Assembly: GCF_051020765.1 (NCBI RefSeq)
Contig: NC_134941.1
Coordinates: 11,780,001 to 11,844,000 of the forward strand
DNA from: Lasioglossum baleicum
Taxonomy: Eukaryota > Arthropoda > Insecta > Hymenoptera > Halictidae
Reading direction: 5' to 3'
DNA: 64,000 nt
The position numbers and the translations under genes are program-made. The notes beneath the pieces were generated by a model. That model saw only the letters and a program-made list of their open reading frames with translations, was not told the DNA's origin and made no database searches. This document shows, piece after piece, positions 23,696 to 35,109 of this stretch. How positions within the stretch are numbered: position 1 is the first letter of the stretch; each line of letters opens with the position of its first letter.

Positions 23696-24419
23696 CACAG
23701 TGGGCCCGATTGAAGATGCACGCGACATGTTTGAATAACTCTTAAACCATTGAAGATATTGCAATGAAATTTGAACTGAATATATAAAAAAATAATTCCT
23801 TCTCAATGTAACTTAATATATTCCACATTTGTTTAACCGTTTTTATTAATTTCTTTAATCGAATTGTTCTAAAAACAGTTTTATAAATTGTTTATTCTAT
23901 AATGCATTCAATATTTTCGCTATTTAACGCAAACAGATAAAATGTTCAAGTTTTACATTATTGAGACAAATTTGTTACTATTGGAAATTGTTTCGGAATT
24001 GAAATATAAACAGAAATAAAAAGTAGAATATAGGAAATCATTTTTGTCACATTACATAGAGGAAGATTCACTGAAAAGATCCTAACTTGTTAAAAAGTGG
24101 GCCCCTGCTGGGACCTGAAAGATAGCGCATGTCGAAGATACAAATTTTTAATGATTATTTTCATTTTGCTCAGTATTTTTTTTTAAATATGTTATATATC
24201 ATAATTGTCAATGAAAAGTATGATTTCTTATCAATGAAGTGTGCATTTTGATGTAGAGAAAAATTCAGGGCAAGAAGTTGATAAATTATGAAGGGAAAAT
24301 CGATATTCCTAAACTGTCTAACTTCATGCGTGTATGACAACTAGAACTTTTATCATTTTCGTGGTCGGTGGACATTTTTTTACAAAATGTCGCGTGCTTC
24401 TTCAGTCGAGCCCACAGTG
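23696..24419. mobile_element. Transib-like non-autonomous element with RSS-like ends
   Basis: The left end starts CACAGTGGGCCCGATTGAAG and the right end, read inward, starts CACTGTGGGCTCGACTGAAG. The inverted repeats continue to about 36 bp (through GCACGCGACAT). Both begin with the heptamer CACWGTG, the pattern of Transib ends and of V(D)J recombination signals. The flanking 5-mers are CACCG (23691-23695) and CGCCG (24420-24424), four of five matching, in line with the 5-bp GC-rich Transib duplication. The interior is AT-rich and non-coding, with another GTGGGCCCCTG block at about 24095. The superfamily rests on ends and flanks only. Confidence 0.68.
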
Positions 24420-24424
24420 CGCCG

Positions 24425-25803
24425 CGCCGGCGAGCTAGGACCGCGAAGCGTTCAAAGAAAACGGAGTCCCCCTGGAGTTTCCGTTCCTGACGGATGAGAA
24501 CCGCCGTCACACGTAAAAATAGAAACTTTACAGTTCTCTTCGGCGGGGGTCCCGATCGAATGCCCAAACAATTCACCTCGTGAATGTACTCCATCCCGCG
24601 AAGTGGCTCCCCCCAGATATTCTCATCCCGAAAAGAAGGAGTTCGTCGAATTACACTTACGATAGTTCTTATCAACGATGAAGTGTAATAAATAAAGAAG
24701 GAAACGAGCGTCGCGGCGATCGTTCAGTATATTTCCTTGGCTATTGATAAGGGACGCACTTGGCTGTTTCCCTCTCACTTCGACTTGCTCGGATATTCTC
24801 ATTCTCGCAATTGTTAAATACCCTGCCCTCTTACGTAACTAACTAAGTCACGACTAATCGTTCAATGGACAAATATAGACGAAGTGCTGGCTATTTATGA
24901 TTTTACAAAAACAATGAATAGTGCATTACTCGTTGCGGCCCGACTGGCCCGTTTATTACCAAAGATAAGTTGTTCCGCAATCCGGCGACGATCGAAGACT
25001 TTTTTCACGGGCGCGACGCTTTTCCGGCAACGGGGCGCAATCGCGAAAAACGCGAATGGCTCCGATAAAAATTGCGATAATCTCGATAAAGCGTTACCGC
25101 GGTATCGAGTTGGAAGGTCATAGGCTCGAGAGGTGCCCGAAACATGTTCGGTTCAATTTATACGTGACATGTAGGTCACTGAATCGCAGCTCGAAATTAT
25201 CGCGCATGAATTACGCTATGCCGTGACGGTCACGTATCGCTCGGCCACGAAAAAGAAACCGCTCTTCGTCTTCGTTTGTTCGATCGCTTTCCTAATTTAC
25301 TCCCTACGTAAGGTCCTGATCATTTTCGTTGATCGTTTCTCCGATCATTCATTGATCCCGAATGTTTTTCCCGAGTTTACGTTGCTTCCGGCTCTACGCC
25401 GACTTGCTTCCGCTGTCTAATAAAGCGCAATGCGTAGCATGAAATCATCTACACCGTTATCCGCGAACATCAAACGCTTCTACGAGCAAATCGCAGTGGA
25501 CAATCAACCTAACCGGTGCGTAAAAAGTACGCGACACACGCCACGGCCGGTCTGTCATTTTTTCTTTTGGCTAATTCGTTTGGAAGTTGGGTTTTATCTT
25601 TACGGAAACCGTTCCGTACGCATATACTCACATTGAAACACAAATATTTACCGGAAACATCATCGGAGCACACCTCTGCTAAATTTAAGCGATAAGAATG
25701 TACCTAGTTCTCATCGTTGGTTTCGTAGCGGTGGGGTAGGTATTACAACTGCGATCATATTGAATTTCGCACATTCATCCTTCCATGCAATGTGATTTAA
25801 TTG
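24425..25803. other. Intergenic DNA, nothing recognised
   Basis: No coding, RNA or repeat structure was identified between the Transib-like element and the inverted-repeat element at 25812. Confidence 0.35.
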
Positions 25804-25811
25804 TAGTCATT

Positions 25812-25989
25812 GGACTGCGGATCTTTATGCAAAATAAAAATGGTCTGCATCGATTGCAAGAAATAGAAACTAAATTGAATATTATTTCTTCTATTAATGA
25901 TTTTAATAGAGGAGAAACCATATATTGACATCTTCAATTTTTAGTTTCATCTTCTCAATTGTGCTATAAATGCATAAACATCCGCAGTC
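25812..25989. mobile_element. Short inverted-repeat MITE of the GACTGCGGATC family, full-length copy
   Basis: The left end is GGACTGCGGATCTTTATGC and the right end, complemented, is GACTGCGGATGTTTATGC. The flanks TAGTCATT (25804-25811) and TAGTCATC (25990-25997) look like an 8-bp target duplication with one mismatch, suggesting a hAT-type MITE. Related copies lie at 26056, 34668 and 55479. Confidence 0.8.
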
Positions 25990-26055
25990 TAGTCATCATT
26001 ATTATGTCATCCGCTCAACATTATACGTGAAGTAACATCGGTATTATCACTACTA

Positions 26056-26150
26056 GACAGCGGATCTCCTGGCAAAATAAACATTTTCTACCTGAATTGC
26101 AACGAACTGCAGTGAAATAGAAATTGGCTTTCTTTCTCAATATTTGTTCA
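26056..26150. mobile_element. Truncated copy of the GACTGCGGATC family
   Basis: The stretch starts GACAGCGGATCTCCTGGCAA and continues with AAATAGAAATTGG, following the left half of the copy at 25812. No right inverted repeat is present. It lies only about 65 bp beyond the full-length copy. Confidence 0.55.
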
Positions 26151-26472
26151 ATAGGTTGGGTGAACTTGTCGAAACGTTAATTCACAACACTGCAGCGAAT
26201 TCTGCTCTTTTTAATCGACGGAACACGTGTTTTCCAGTACAAAGCTAACCCAAAATTCGTTAATGTCGGAATTCGCTCGACGCTTTTATTTTTATAGTCA
26301 CTAATGTCATGATTTTATTTAAATTTATATTATATTTTTCTATCTATTGCGACACTAATTTTATAACAGAAGAAATTTTGAACTAATTGCTTAAAATTAT
26401 AGGGAAAAATTTAACTCGATTCGGTATTTCATGGAGAACCAGGAAAAAATGATATTCTCCTTTTTAGTGCAT

Positions 26473-26645
26473 TTTAATATAAGCGTGGTTTTTAAAAAGT
26501 TTTTTTTATATATTTTATTTTCTACTTTTATTGTCATCGGAAGTATATACAAAATTTCAGCAAGATTGGACTATGGGAAGAGGTTTAAAATTCGAGATTT
26601 TACCCATACAACTACAACAACACAGCAAGTTAATATAAGCGTGGT
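26473..26645 (-). mobile_element. Short retroelement-like insertion with 15-bp target duplication
   Basis: The 15-mer TTAATATAAGCGTGG occurs at about 26474 and again at about 26631 in direct orientation, flanking about 143 bp. Read on the minus strand, the insert ends in an A-rich tail next to one duplication. This is the arrangement left by target-primed reverse transcription of a truncated LINE or SINE. No frame survives. Confidence 0.55.
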
Positions 26646-26659
26646 AGGAAACTAGAAGA

Positions 26660-29600
26660 GACCGTCTGTTATTCGTACAGGAAAAAGTTGTTCAGGTGGT
26701 CGAGATTTATATAGGTTGAAAATAATATAACAGTATTTTTGAACTCCTCTAATGGTTCGCTGCCTAATAATTACGACGATTTGAAAAGCGCGCGCTTCCC
26801 TCCGCAATTGCGAAATCGATTTCGCGGCAGTTCTTTTTAAAATCAACACCCGCGAAGCAACAACGTAAACACTGTTATCGTTATTTAGCGAAGTAAGCTG
26901 GGCGTGTCAAGTTCTGAATGAGACGAACGGCAATTTGAAAAACGTGGGCTTACCTTCGCGATTGCGAAGTCCATTCCGCGGCAATGAAATCGTTACGGGG
27001 TTGTTTCGCGCTTGATCGATTCCCGGCAGCGTACATTCACGTCTTTACACTATCCCTTACATGCGATCACGGCCCTGCTTAGTGACAACTTCACGGCTCG
27101 CGACAGCTCAATTTGCGAGGAGAAAGAAATTGAGGGAATTCAGAGCGGGAACTATCGCGCCAAGTCCGTTTGATCGATCACGGGGTCGGTCGATCGAACT
27201 GCGGAGCCTCGAATATAATCGTGCGACATGCTCCTCGGTTATTTTCGTTATGCTACGCGAATCGTCTAACGATTTTCGGTTCGCGTGCATTTCGGTCTAG
27301 CACACTGCGGGCCTCTATGCAAATCGAGCTGTCCGCGGTCTGATTTTTGTGAACGGAAATCGCACGGCGATACAATGCCTATATCGAGAATGTCGTCACG
27401 CTAAAAATAAAAGTAATGCTTCGTCAATATTTCATAGATACTCTGTGCTCGTACAATCCCTGCGATTCGGCAATTCGATTATCGATACCGGTCGATCGGA
27501 GTTCCCCCGATTGTCGCAACAACGGAATCGTTAACCTAGCTGATAACCTGCTCGGATTATCTTGATAACAATTCACGGAAGATACTGTCAATGTTGTAAG
27601 ACTTACGTAAGTGCTCCTGGATGACAAGTGACTCAGGTATGCGAGGCAGGTGAGAGGATTCGGGGCTGTCTCGATTGTAGAATTCAACGAGGTTATATCG
27701 GGAAGAACACGTTGTCGGTTGCACTGCGAACAACACTGCCTGTCAAAATTTACAAGGGAAAAACACCACCGACACGAGAGATCCAGCGTGTCACACTTGT
27801 AACGAGAAACACGAGTCACGTTGTCGCGACGATGTTCGCCGGTCGACTGTGCCGAGTCCTATCCTATACGCCGGAACCGATCGGACGATCTCGGCGAACT
27901 TCGTGTCCGTTCGAACGCCGCGGCGAACTTCGCGCCAGTCCCGCAACCCGCCTCGCGCCTGCGCAACTCGCTTAAATCTCCACAAGGCGCACTCTTTAAA
28001 CACGTACGGGAGAGTTGCCTATATCCTAATTTCTCCACAATGCAAACTCATTGCGAACACGTCTATTAAAGTGTGTTCGTCAGCTTCTAAAATTGCGTTT
28101 GCTTAAATATAGTATATTCAAAGATAAATATAGCAATGTAACAGACTCTATATATAATTATGAAAGTGGTCCAAGACAAAATTAAAAAAAGAATGAGTTT
28201 ATACTATAATAAATCAATTTTTACATTTGTTATTTCACTACTTAATGACTTACATATTTAAATAAATTTTTGTTCAATGAAATAAATACTTCATTGCGAA
28301 ATAAATATTTTCCGGTATAGACGGCACCTTTATTTATGTTTGAAACACTAAAATATCTCGAAACAAGAATGACTTAGACCAATTTCATAATTGTGGGCAG
28401 ATTCTAGGAGCTCGACAGTCTTCAGTTTTGTTGAACAGTCCCCGATAGGCGGGCTGAATGAAATCCGTGGATTGTTTAACAAAATAGATCTGCATGTTTA
28501 CGCGGGCTGACTAATGCTAATTGAATGCGCACGCTGCAGATGCAGGTCTACTATTTACGTAGGTGTTAGTGGAACGTGCATAGAAAGTTGTAAAAGGAAA
28601 AATCCGGTATGTGGGTAAATAGTGGGATGGCTCACCTCGGACCAAACAACGATCGTCTCTGATCCATTTCTACGTTATCTTTCGTCTGTTCGATGGAAAG
28701 TCGACCGAGTCCGACGAACCATTTAATAGCGTGCATATTTAGCAAGGCCGGGGAATGAAATAAGTATCCAAATACAGCCGTGAATCATCGCGATTGTTTT
28801 CCAAGCGGGACGGCCGACTGAGAGCGATCAGATTTAAATGAAAGAGGCAACTCTCTTTGACGAGAACAGAAAGAAAAATCCTCGTCCATCCCTCGGTTTG
28901 CCGAATTTTGTTCTGTTATTTGTAGGTGAAGTTGAAAAACCTAAGATGTAAATGTTCAATCTTTTTCACCACTGTGTCAATTTGACAGCGAGGGACAGGT
29001 TCAGTTCGTGAAACGAGGAAATTTTCGGTAAACAAGGATCTTATATCCTGAAGAAACTAAAAATTTTATTCTGAACAACGATCATTGCTTTACAAGTAGA
29101 GTTGCAGCATAAAATTCAACATGACACAAGAGACCCATGACTCGGGGTTCGCGAATGTAGTTTACAAGCTAAATTAGTCCCTGAGAACCGGAAGCGAGCG
29201 GATTTTGTTATTCAATATATTCCGTGGTTAAATTAATCGCTGATTTCATTTGTCGAAGGACTTGATCGCGGATTGCAGTGTCAATATCGATGATCGTCGA
29301 GCCAAGGAGCGAGCTAATCTGTTCCAGTCGCCGGTTATCGCGCGAACGAACGAAAAAATGACGAAAAGAACAAGCATAACGAGCGACGTACGCGATATCG
29401 CGCTCCGATGGACGACTTGTATTTCGATCGATGACGGTGTCGTGACTCCGCGAATTTCGCATAACTAAATGCAAAGTTCGCGTTATCGGCTTTTCGAATT
29501 TCCAGGCGTTCGACGGTTTACCGGGAAAACGAGGTTCCGCGGCTGCTTTCTACAGGGTCGAAACAGTTTTAGAAAGTGACGGCGGCGCATCGTCGGCGAT

Positions 29601-31430
29601 GACAACGGCGCCGTCAGAATTATTTTTAATCGCGGATTCAACGCCTAACGAACCGACAACGACTCGCGGATTCCCCGGCTGGTTAGGGTGTAACCTCCGG
29701 TTTTTTTCGTCTCGATCGAATTCTCCCGACGATCGTATCTACCAAAACTGATAAGATAGGTGTTATCGAGCTACGTTTGCTCGTGGCATAGTGTTTACGT
29801 TATATCCCGATTGCAGATAAATACTAACAAGTCGCGAAAAGTGGAGTATTACGCAATCCACTCGTTTACTTAACAATTTCGTAGATACCGCTGGATTGGG
29901 GAACGAAAATAGAACGATCGACTTCTCGACGGATAATAATCGCCATCGTCGCGATGAAAATCGGTGTAATGCTTTTACTTATTCGCTCCTTGGCTGGACG
30001 GTATCGTAAAACACTGAAACATGAATAATTCATTAGTACCTAAACATCGCGTTTCCATAAATTGGTTTTCATTCGAGCTGGGCATTATCCAATGGACGGC
30101 AATAATTGTTTGAACGATGTTCGAGCATCTGTGGCGCATAAATTGCTTCCCACAAGTTCGCACAATAGTAAATAAGTGGCAGTTATCGTGCCGAAGACTC
30201 CGGCGCTCCTCTGGCCGAATATCTAGCGCAGTGAAACGAATTTGCGCGCACCAATGGCGGATGGCCCTGAGCTACAGCCTCCAGAGGACGCTGGAGGAAC
30301 CGTGAATCTGTTGAAATCGTTTAAGACGTTATTATGACATAATTCGGGCATTGTACGCGAAGCCTTTCATCGGTATCCGACCGAATGAAGCCCGGCCTGA
30401 AAGTCATTACGAAATGATCGCGATGCGGAATGATATAGAAAGTTCATTGGACAAAGACCCTTTATCGTCTAACACGGCAATCGACCCAATAACGTATTGA
30501 TAAATATAATCAGTCTCGTTCGCATCGTCAACCAACCTACATTCATCGGACCCGCGGACGCGAAAGCCTCTTCAACTAGCATCAACACGCCCCCCGCGCG
30601 AACACACAAATATTGAACTTTCTGACTCCAGCCATTTTTACAAACGGCGATCGATTTCCACAGCTCGTCTAATAGAATCGCTTCCACTAATTAGATGCGG
30701 TTGCCCCAAGGTTGTTCTCAGTTTTTTTCTGCGTGAATGGCAGGAACATTGCAGTTACCATCAATCTTCCGGAACGTATTCATTGACCATTAATGATCAT
30801 TTCGCTGTTCGATCCCGTTATTCAATGACTCTATCGTATTAAAACGAAGCTTGAATATTTTCATTGAAACGATCGTTTTGATGAATCGTACGAAACGATG
30901 TCTGTTCTGTCGTGGCGAAGGAACGTTTTCTCTCGTCAGGCCTCTTCGAAATCGAATTACGATGTATCGCGATCCATCTTAATGGAACAATTCGCGGAGC
31001 GACCTATTTGCATCGTCTTGACTTGAGCGCATACAGCTGCACCGATGCACAATTTCTCTGGTGGCACAGATCGTGTCAAGGCGAGTCGCAGAAAACGAAA
31101 CCGAGTTTTCAGGCGACATTAAACCGTTCAACGAGGGGACTAACGTCGCTAATTAAATCGAGAACGGTGTGCCGCGAGAGACGAGCTGCAGATTTCGCTG
31201 CGATGCAACGGATAACGATTTGTTAATTCGAGCAGATAACGCTACAATCACTCGGATAATAATCGGCGCCGGTGATCATAAACGCAGCTCGAATCGCGTT
31301 TCATTGTTACGCATTATTGGACCGCGTATCGATGGAACCGAAATCCCGTTCAGACACGGCGGAAACCGCGCCTTTTCGATCGCTCGGATCTTATTTACAT
31401 TAGCGTCTTCGTATTCGTTCGCACGAGTCT
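26660..31430. other. GC-richer intergenic DNA, no gene recognised
   Basis: The sequence is rich in CGA/TCG-type words and carries many chance open frames. None shows domain-like sequence or consistent splice context. A weak inverted pair at 27305-27345 (CACTGCGGGCCTCTATGC and CCGCGGTCTGA) could be a decayed remnant of the GACTGCGGATC family. Confidence 0.35.
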
Positions 31431-31439
31431 GCGAAAAGA

Positions 31440-31770
31440 AAAATCTATTCCATTCGTTTCACTTTTCCCGTTTTCATACTAAGAAAAATAGGAAGCAGAG
31501 CATTAACATTTGAAATATCCGAAAGGTGGTTTAATCGCTTTTGCCCGTGGATGGCTGAATCATCTGAATTACAAATTACATACAGAGATTAATAGAGCGC
31601 AATACTATTTCTGTTGTTTCGCTTCGCTCGCTTCCGTACTAACAAAAATAAAAACTGGAGTAGATACTAAAATTTGAAACATCCAAAAGGTGGTTAATAG
31701 CCTGGGCCTGTGAATGGCTCAATCTGAATTACAAATGTACAGAGATTAATAGAGCATTAATAAAAGAATC
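31440..31770. repeat. Imperfect tandem duplication, unit about 170 bp
   Basis: Two copies share the blocks TTTGAAAYATCCRAAAGGTGG, GTGRATGGCT, AATCTGAATTACAAAT and ACAGAGATTAATAGAGC. They lie at about 31508-31595 and 31672-31762. Each is preceded by a related CGTTTC/CGCTTC…ACTAAGAAAAATA-type stretch. Confidence 0.7.
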
Positions 31771-32289
31771 CATTCACGTAAGAGCGATGGTTTGTAGGAA
31801 GTGGAGAAGAAATAATCGCTTATCTCGGTTCTTTACCGCGTATAATAATCTCGTTTACATTATGGCTTGTACAGTGTATGCAGCACTTGGAAAGTACATA
31901 TATACACACCAGCGATGAAGCAGGCTTACAGATTTCTAACATTTGCTCGCAGAGTGAAAATAGCGAACGCGTGGATAGATTCTAATGGACGCGTGAAAAC
32001 GCGAAAATGATGCTGGTCGCAATGCAGTAATTGTTATATAACAACGGCAGAAATCGAGACCCAACTCGTGTATGCACGAATACGTGACTCGGTCGACACG
32101 TACCAACAACTCGGTATGCAAATTTAACTGCAGGAAGATCCGTTTGTTAAACGCTTCGAAGGCCTCGCGTTGGCCTACGCAAATTTTTCAACCAACGCGA
32201 CTCATGAACCTGAAAAAAAGAATGCCACTTTTACTTGACGGTACTTGGATCACCGTAGAAAATTCGTAAGCAACAATTTACCCCCGATT

Positions 32290-32720
32290 AGCAAGTTACA
32301 AAATCGATTCCACTAACGCGATAATACTTACAATTTTAAAATCGTCTGAAAATCGAGTCGATCTTTTCGAAGATTTTTCCGTACGATATTTCGTCGTTCA
32401 TTTTGGACCTAATTGCGTCTATTGTAAAGTGCCAACTTTCATCTTCAATACGAGCCAAAAATGTCCGAAAATTCCATCGGGAATAAATTCTAAAAATGAG
32501 AGAATCTCTCAAAATCGAGTCGATTTTCACCTAACTGACGCGATGGTCGGATTCAACCGATTTTTCAGTATGATTTCGTGATTATTTTTGGACCTACGTG
32601 CATTTATCAGAAAGCGCCATCCTCTGCCGTCAATTTAAACTCTCAAACGTTGAAAAATTCCCATCGGAATACATTTTAAAATTGATTCGAAAAATTCCCT
32701 CTACTTCGTTTGAATTTAAA
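32290..32720. repeat. Diverged tandem duplication upstream of TRIP4
   Basis: Two copies about 190-200 bp apart share TTTTTGGACCTA, AARTGCCA, ATTCCCATCGG-type blocks and AAAATCGAGTCGAT. Similarity is moderate (estimated by eye). The second copy ends about 170 bp before the TRIP4 start codon, so it may lie in the promoter or 5' UTR. Confidence 0.55.
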
Positions 32721-32894
32721 TTTCAGTACGCCATCTTCCTCCAGAGATCGCTACTGTCCACTAATCGAAATTCGATTGTTCAACGATGCTCATTTGTAAA
32801 CCGACCGTCCCGTTTATCCTTCAAACTTTGCTGCTTTTCAATTGTCATTTTATTTAGTTCTCGTAAGGAGTATTATTTGAATAGCTCATCGAAA

Positions 32895-35109
32895 ATGAAG
32901 AAATGGATAAACACGAATCTATCCCAAGTCTTGAATTTTCCCGTTACAGAAGATCTCGTATCGTAAGAAACTTAACCATAAAAAGTAAATACAGTAAATA
33001 AATCGGTATTATACGATCGTTCATTTCCAGATATATCATGTCAATGGAAAATGAGAGAGATTTGAACGAGTACTTGACATCTCTGCTGGATTGTAGTAAT
33101 CCTAGACACCGGCAATTCATCGCAGAATTGAAAAAACAACAAAGTTCGTATCGTTCATTTCTGTAACATATTTTCCAAGCCAGGCATACATTCACGTTGG
33201 TTGTTTCTAGCATTGTACAAAGATCAGGGATACAAGAAAGCAAATAACGTTGACGACGAAAATACGAAGCAAAATGGAAAGAAAAAGGGAAAAGTAAAAT
33301 CGAAGGAGAAGCAAGAAAACAAACAGGTACATACCCGAAAACATTTCTACGACACTTTGAAGTGGTAAAATGACCGGACATTATTTGTTTAGTTCCAAGA
33401 AAATGTAAAGATAGAGAAAGTAGAAAAGAAGAAAGTAAAGTATGTCAATTTATATTCGCAAGATGGCAAGTCTGAGACAGTTTTGTTAAAAGGTACTTTC
33501 TAAAAATACAGTAAATTGTTCGCTAAGACGAACAGACGAAAGTAGACTTAATACTCTCTTAATACAAAAACATTTTACTAGGCAGACATAAATGCGATTG
33601 CGAAGGGAAGAGACATGCGTTGATCAACAATTGTCTGGAGTGCGGCAGAATAGTTTGTTTGCAAGAGGGAGCTGGCCCCTGTTTTTTCTGTGGGAAGCTC
33701 GTATGTTCTCCCAAAGACCAAACGATCCTCTCTCACAGTACCAAACAATCTGATCAGCTATATAATACGTTAATAAATCAGAAACTTCCTAAGGAACTAG
33801 AGGACTCCATCAAACAAAGAGATAGACTTCTTGAATTCGATCGTTTCGGGTATGTACTGTATATCGCTTTCTTGAGAGAAAGAAATAACTTGATTTATTG
33901 TAGTACGCAGGGTACAAAGGTGATCGACGATGAATGCGATTACTATCAAACGAACAACATGTGGCTGTCAGCTGACAAAAGGGAACAGCTGAAAAAATTA
34001 GAGGAAGAAAAGAATGCAAAGAGACACATGTCCCGTCTGGATAGAAAAGTCAATGTAACATTTGATTTCATGGGTAGAGAAGTGGTCGAAGAAAAGCCTA
34101 TCGATGAGTATGACGAGTTTGACGAAGATCAGCTTGTAGACATTTCTGATGCAAGGTTTTTGAATGAATTTGATGGTTCGAATGTATGCTTGGATGTAGA
34201 ATGCAGTCGTCCAATTGTAAGAATATTAAAAACAAATTTATGCAATAACGTTTGTTATAGCGAAGGGTAATACAAATATTTTTACAGTATGTAGAATCGG
34301 ATGAGCCTGAATCGCGTGTTATGAGAAGCAAGGTTTCATCCAAAATAAAAACCATTGTTCAAGATAAGGAATATTTAGAAATGTCTGATTTAGGAGTGTG
34401 TTTGAGCATGCATCAGCCGTACGCATCTCTATTGGTAGCTGGGATAAAAATGTAGGGAATCGTGTAATGTAATCATTAAGTCTATATGAAAATATAATAA
34501 GGCTCTCATAATCTACTGGATTTATAGGCACGAAGGACGAACTTGGTACAGTTCGCACAGAGGGAGATTATGGATAGCTGCAACAGCTAAACAACCAACT
34601 AGGGAAGATATTTCTAGTTTAGAACAGACTTATCGCATTCTAAAGAATGGTTGGCGCTTAATCACTAGACTACGGATTTTTATGGAAATTCAAGTGGTTA
34701 AAATAAAGATCCGCAGTCTATTAATTATCATAGTATCGCAATTATCTATTACTAACGATTACCTATTCCTTTAGAAAAGATTCGGTTTCCTGAAAGTTAT
34801 CCGACTAGTTGTTTATTAGGCTGTGTAACAGTGACTAATGTTTTACCTCAGGAAGAGTATAGAAAAATTTATCCAAATGGAGAGAGCGAAAGTCCATACG
34901 TCTTTATATGTGAGAACTTCCAAACGTTGCCAATGAAATTTCCAATATCGGGGAAGCATAAGATTTGTAAGTAAGATTATCGAGGTGCGTTTATCATACC
35001 CGTTTTAAGAAGCTTATAATTGTTATCAATGCTTGCAGATAAGTTGGATACGAAAATACATCAAGCAGCTTCTAAAATGTTGGAAAAAGCTATGAAAAAT
35101 ATTAGCTAA
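32895..35109 (+). CDS. TRIP4: Activating signal cointegrator 1 (TRIP4/ASC-1), 10 exons
   Basis: The exons are 32895-32962, 33031-33143, 33211-33326, 33393-33492, 33582-33849, 33904-34216, 34288-34451, 34528-34649, 34775-34966 and 35039-35109 (508 codons; human 581). The C2HC5 zinc finger sits near residues 130-185 (CDCEGKRHALINNCLECGR, then CFFCGKLVC). The ASCH domain lies in the C-terminal third (LSMHQPYASLLVAGIKMHEG, then RGRLWIAATAK). ASC-1 is the scaffold of the ASC-1 complex (with ASCC1-3), which couples nuclear receptors and transcription and helps split collided ribosomes and repair alkylated DNA. Residues after DRFG read TQGTKVIDDE, fixed by a phase-2 junction at 33849/33904. The intron between 34649 and 34775 carries a 51-bp MITE remnant. 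A candidate poly(A) signal AATAAA lies at 35205-35210. Confidence 0.95.
34668..34718. mobile_element. 51-bp remnant of the GACTGCGGATC MITE family in a TRIP4 intron
   Basis: The left end GACTACGGATTTTTATGG and the right end AAAGATCCGCAGTC are the two family termini with almost all of the interior lost. It lies 18 bp inside the intron between exons 8 and 9. Confidence 0.65.
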
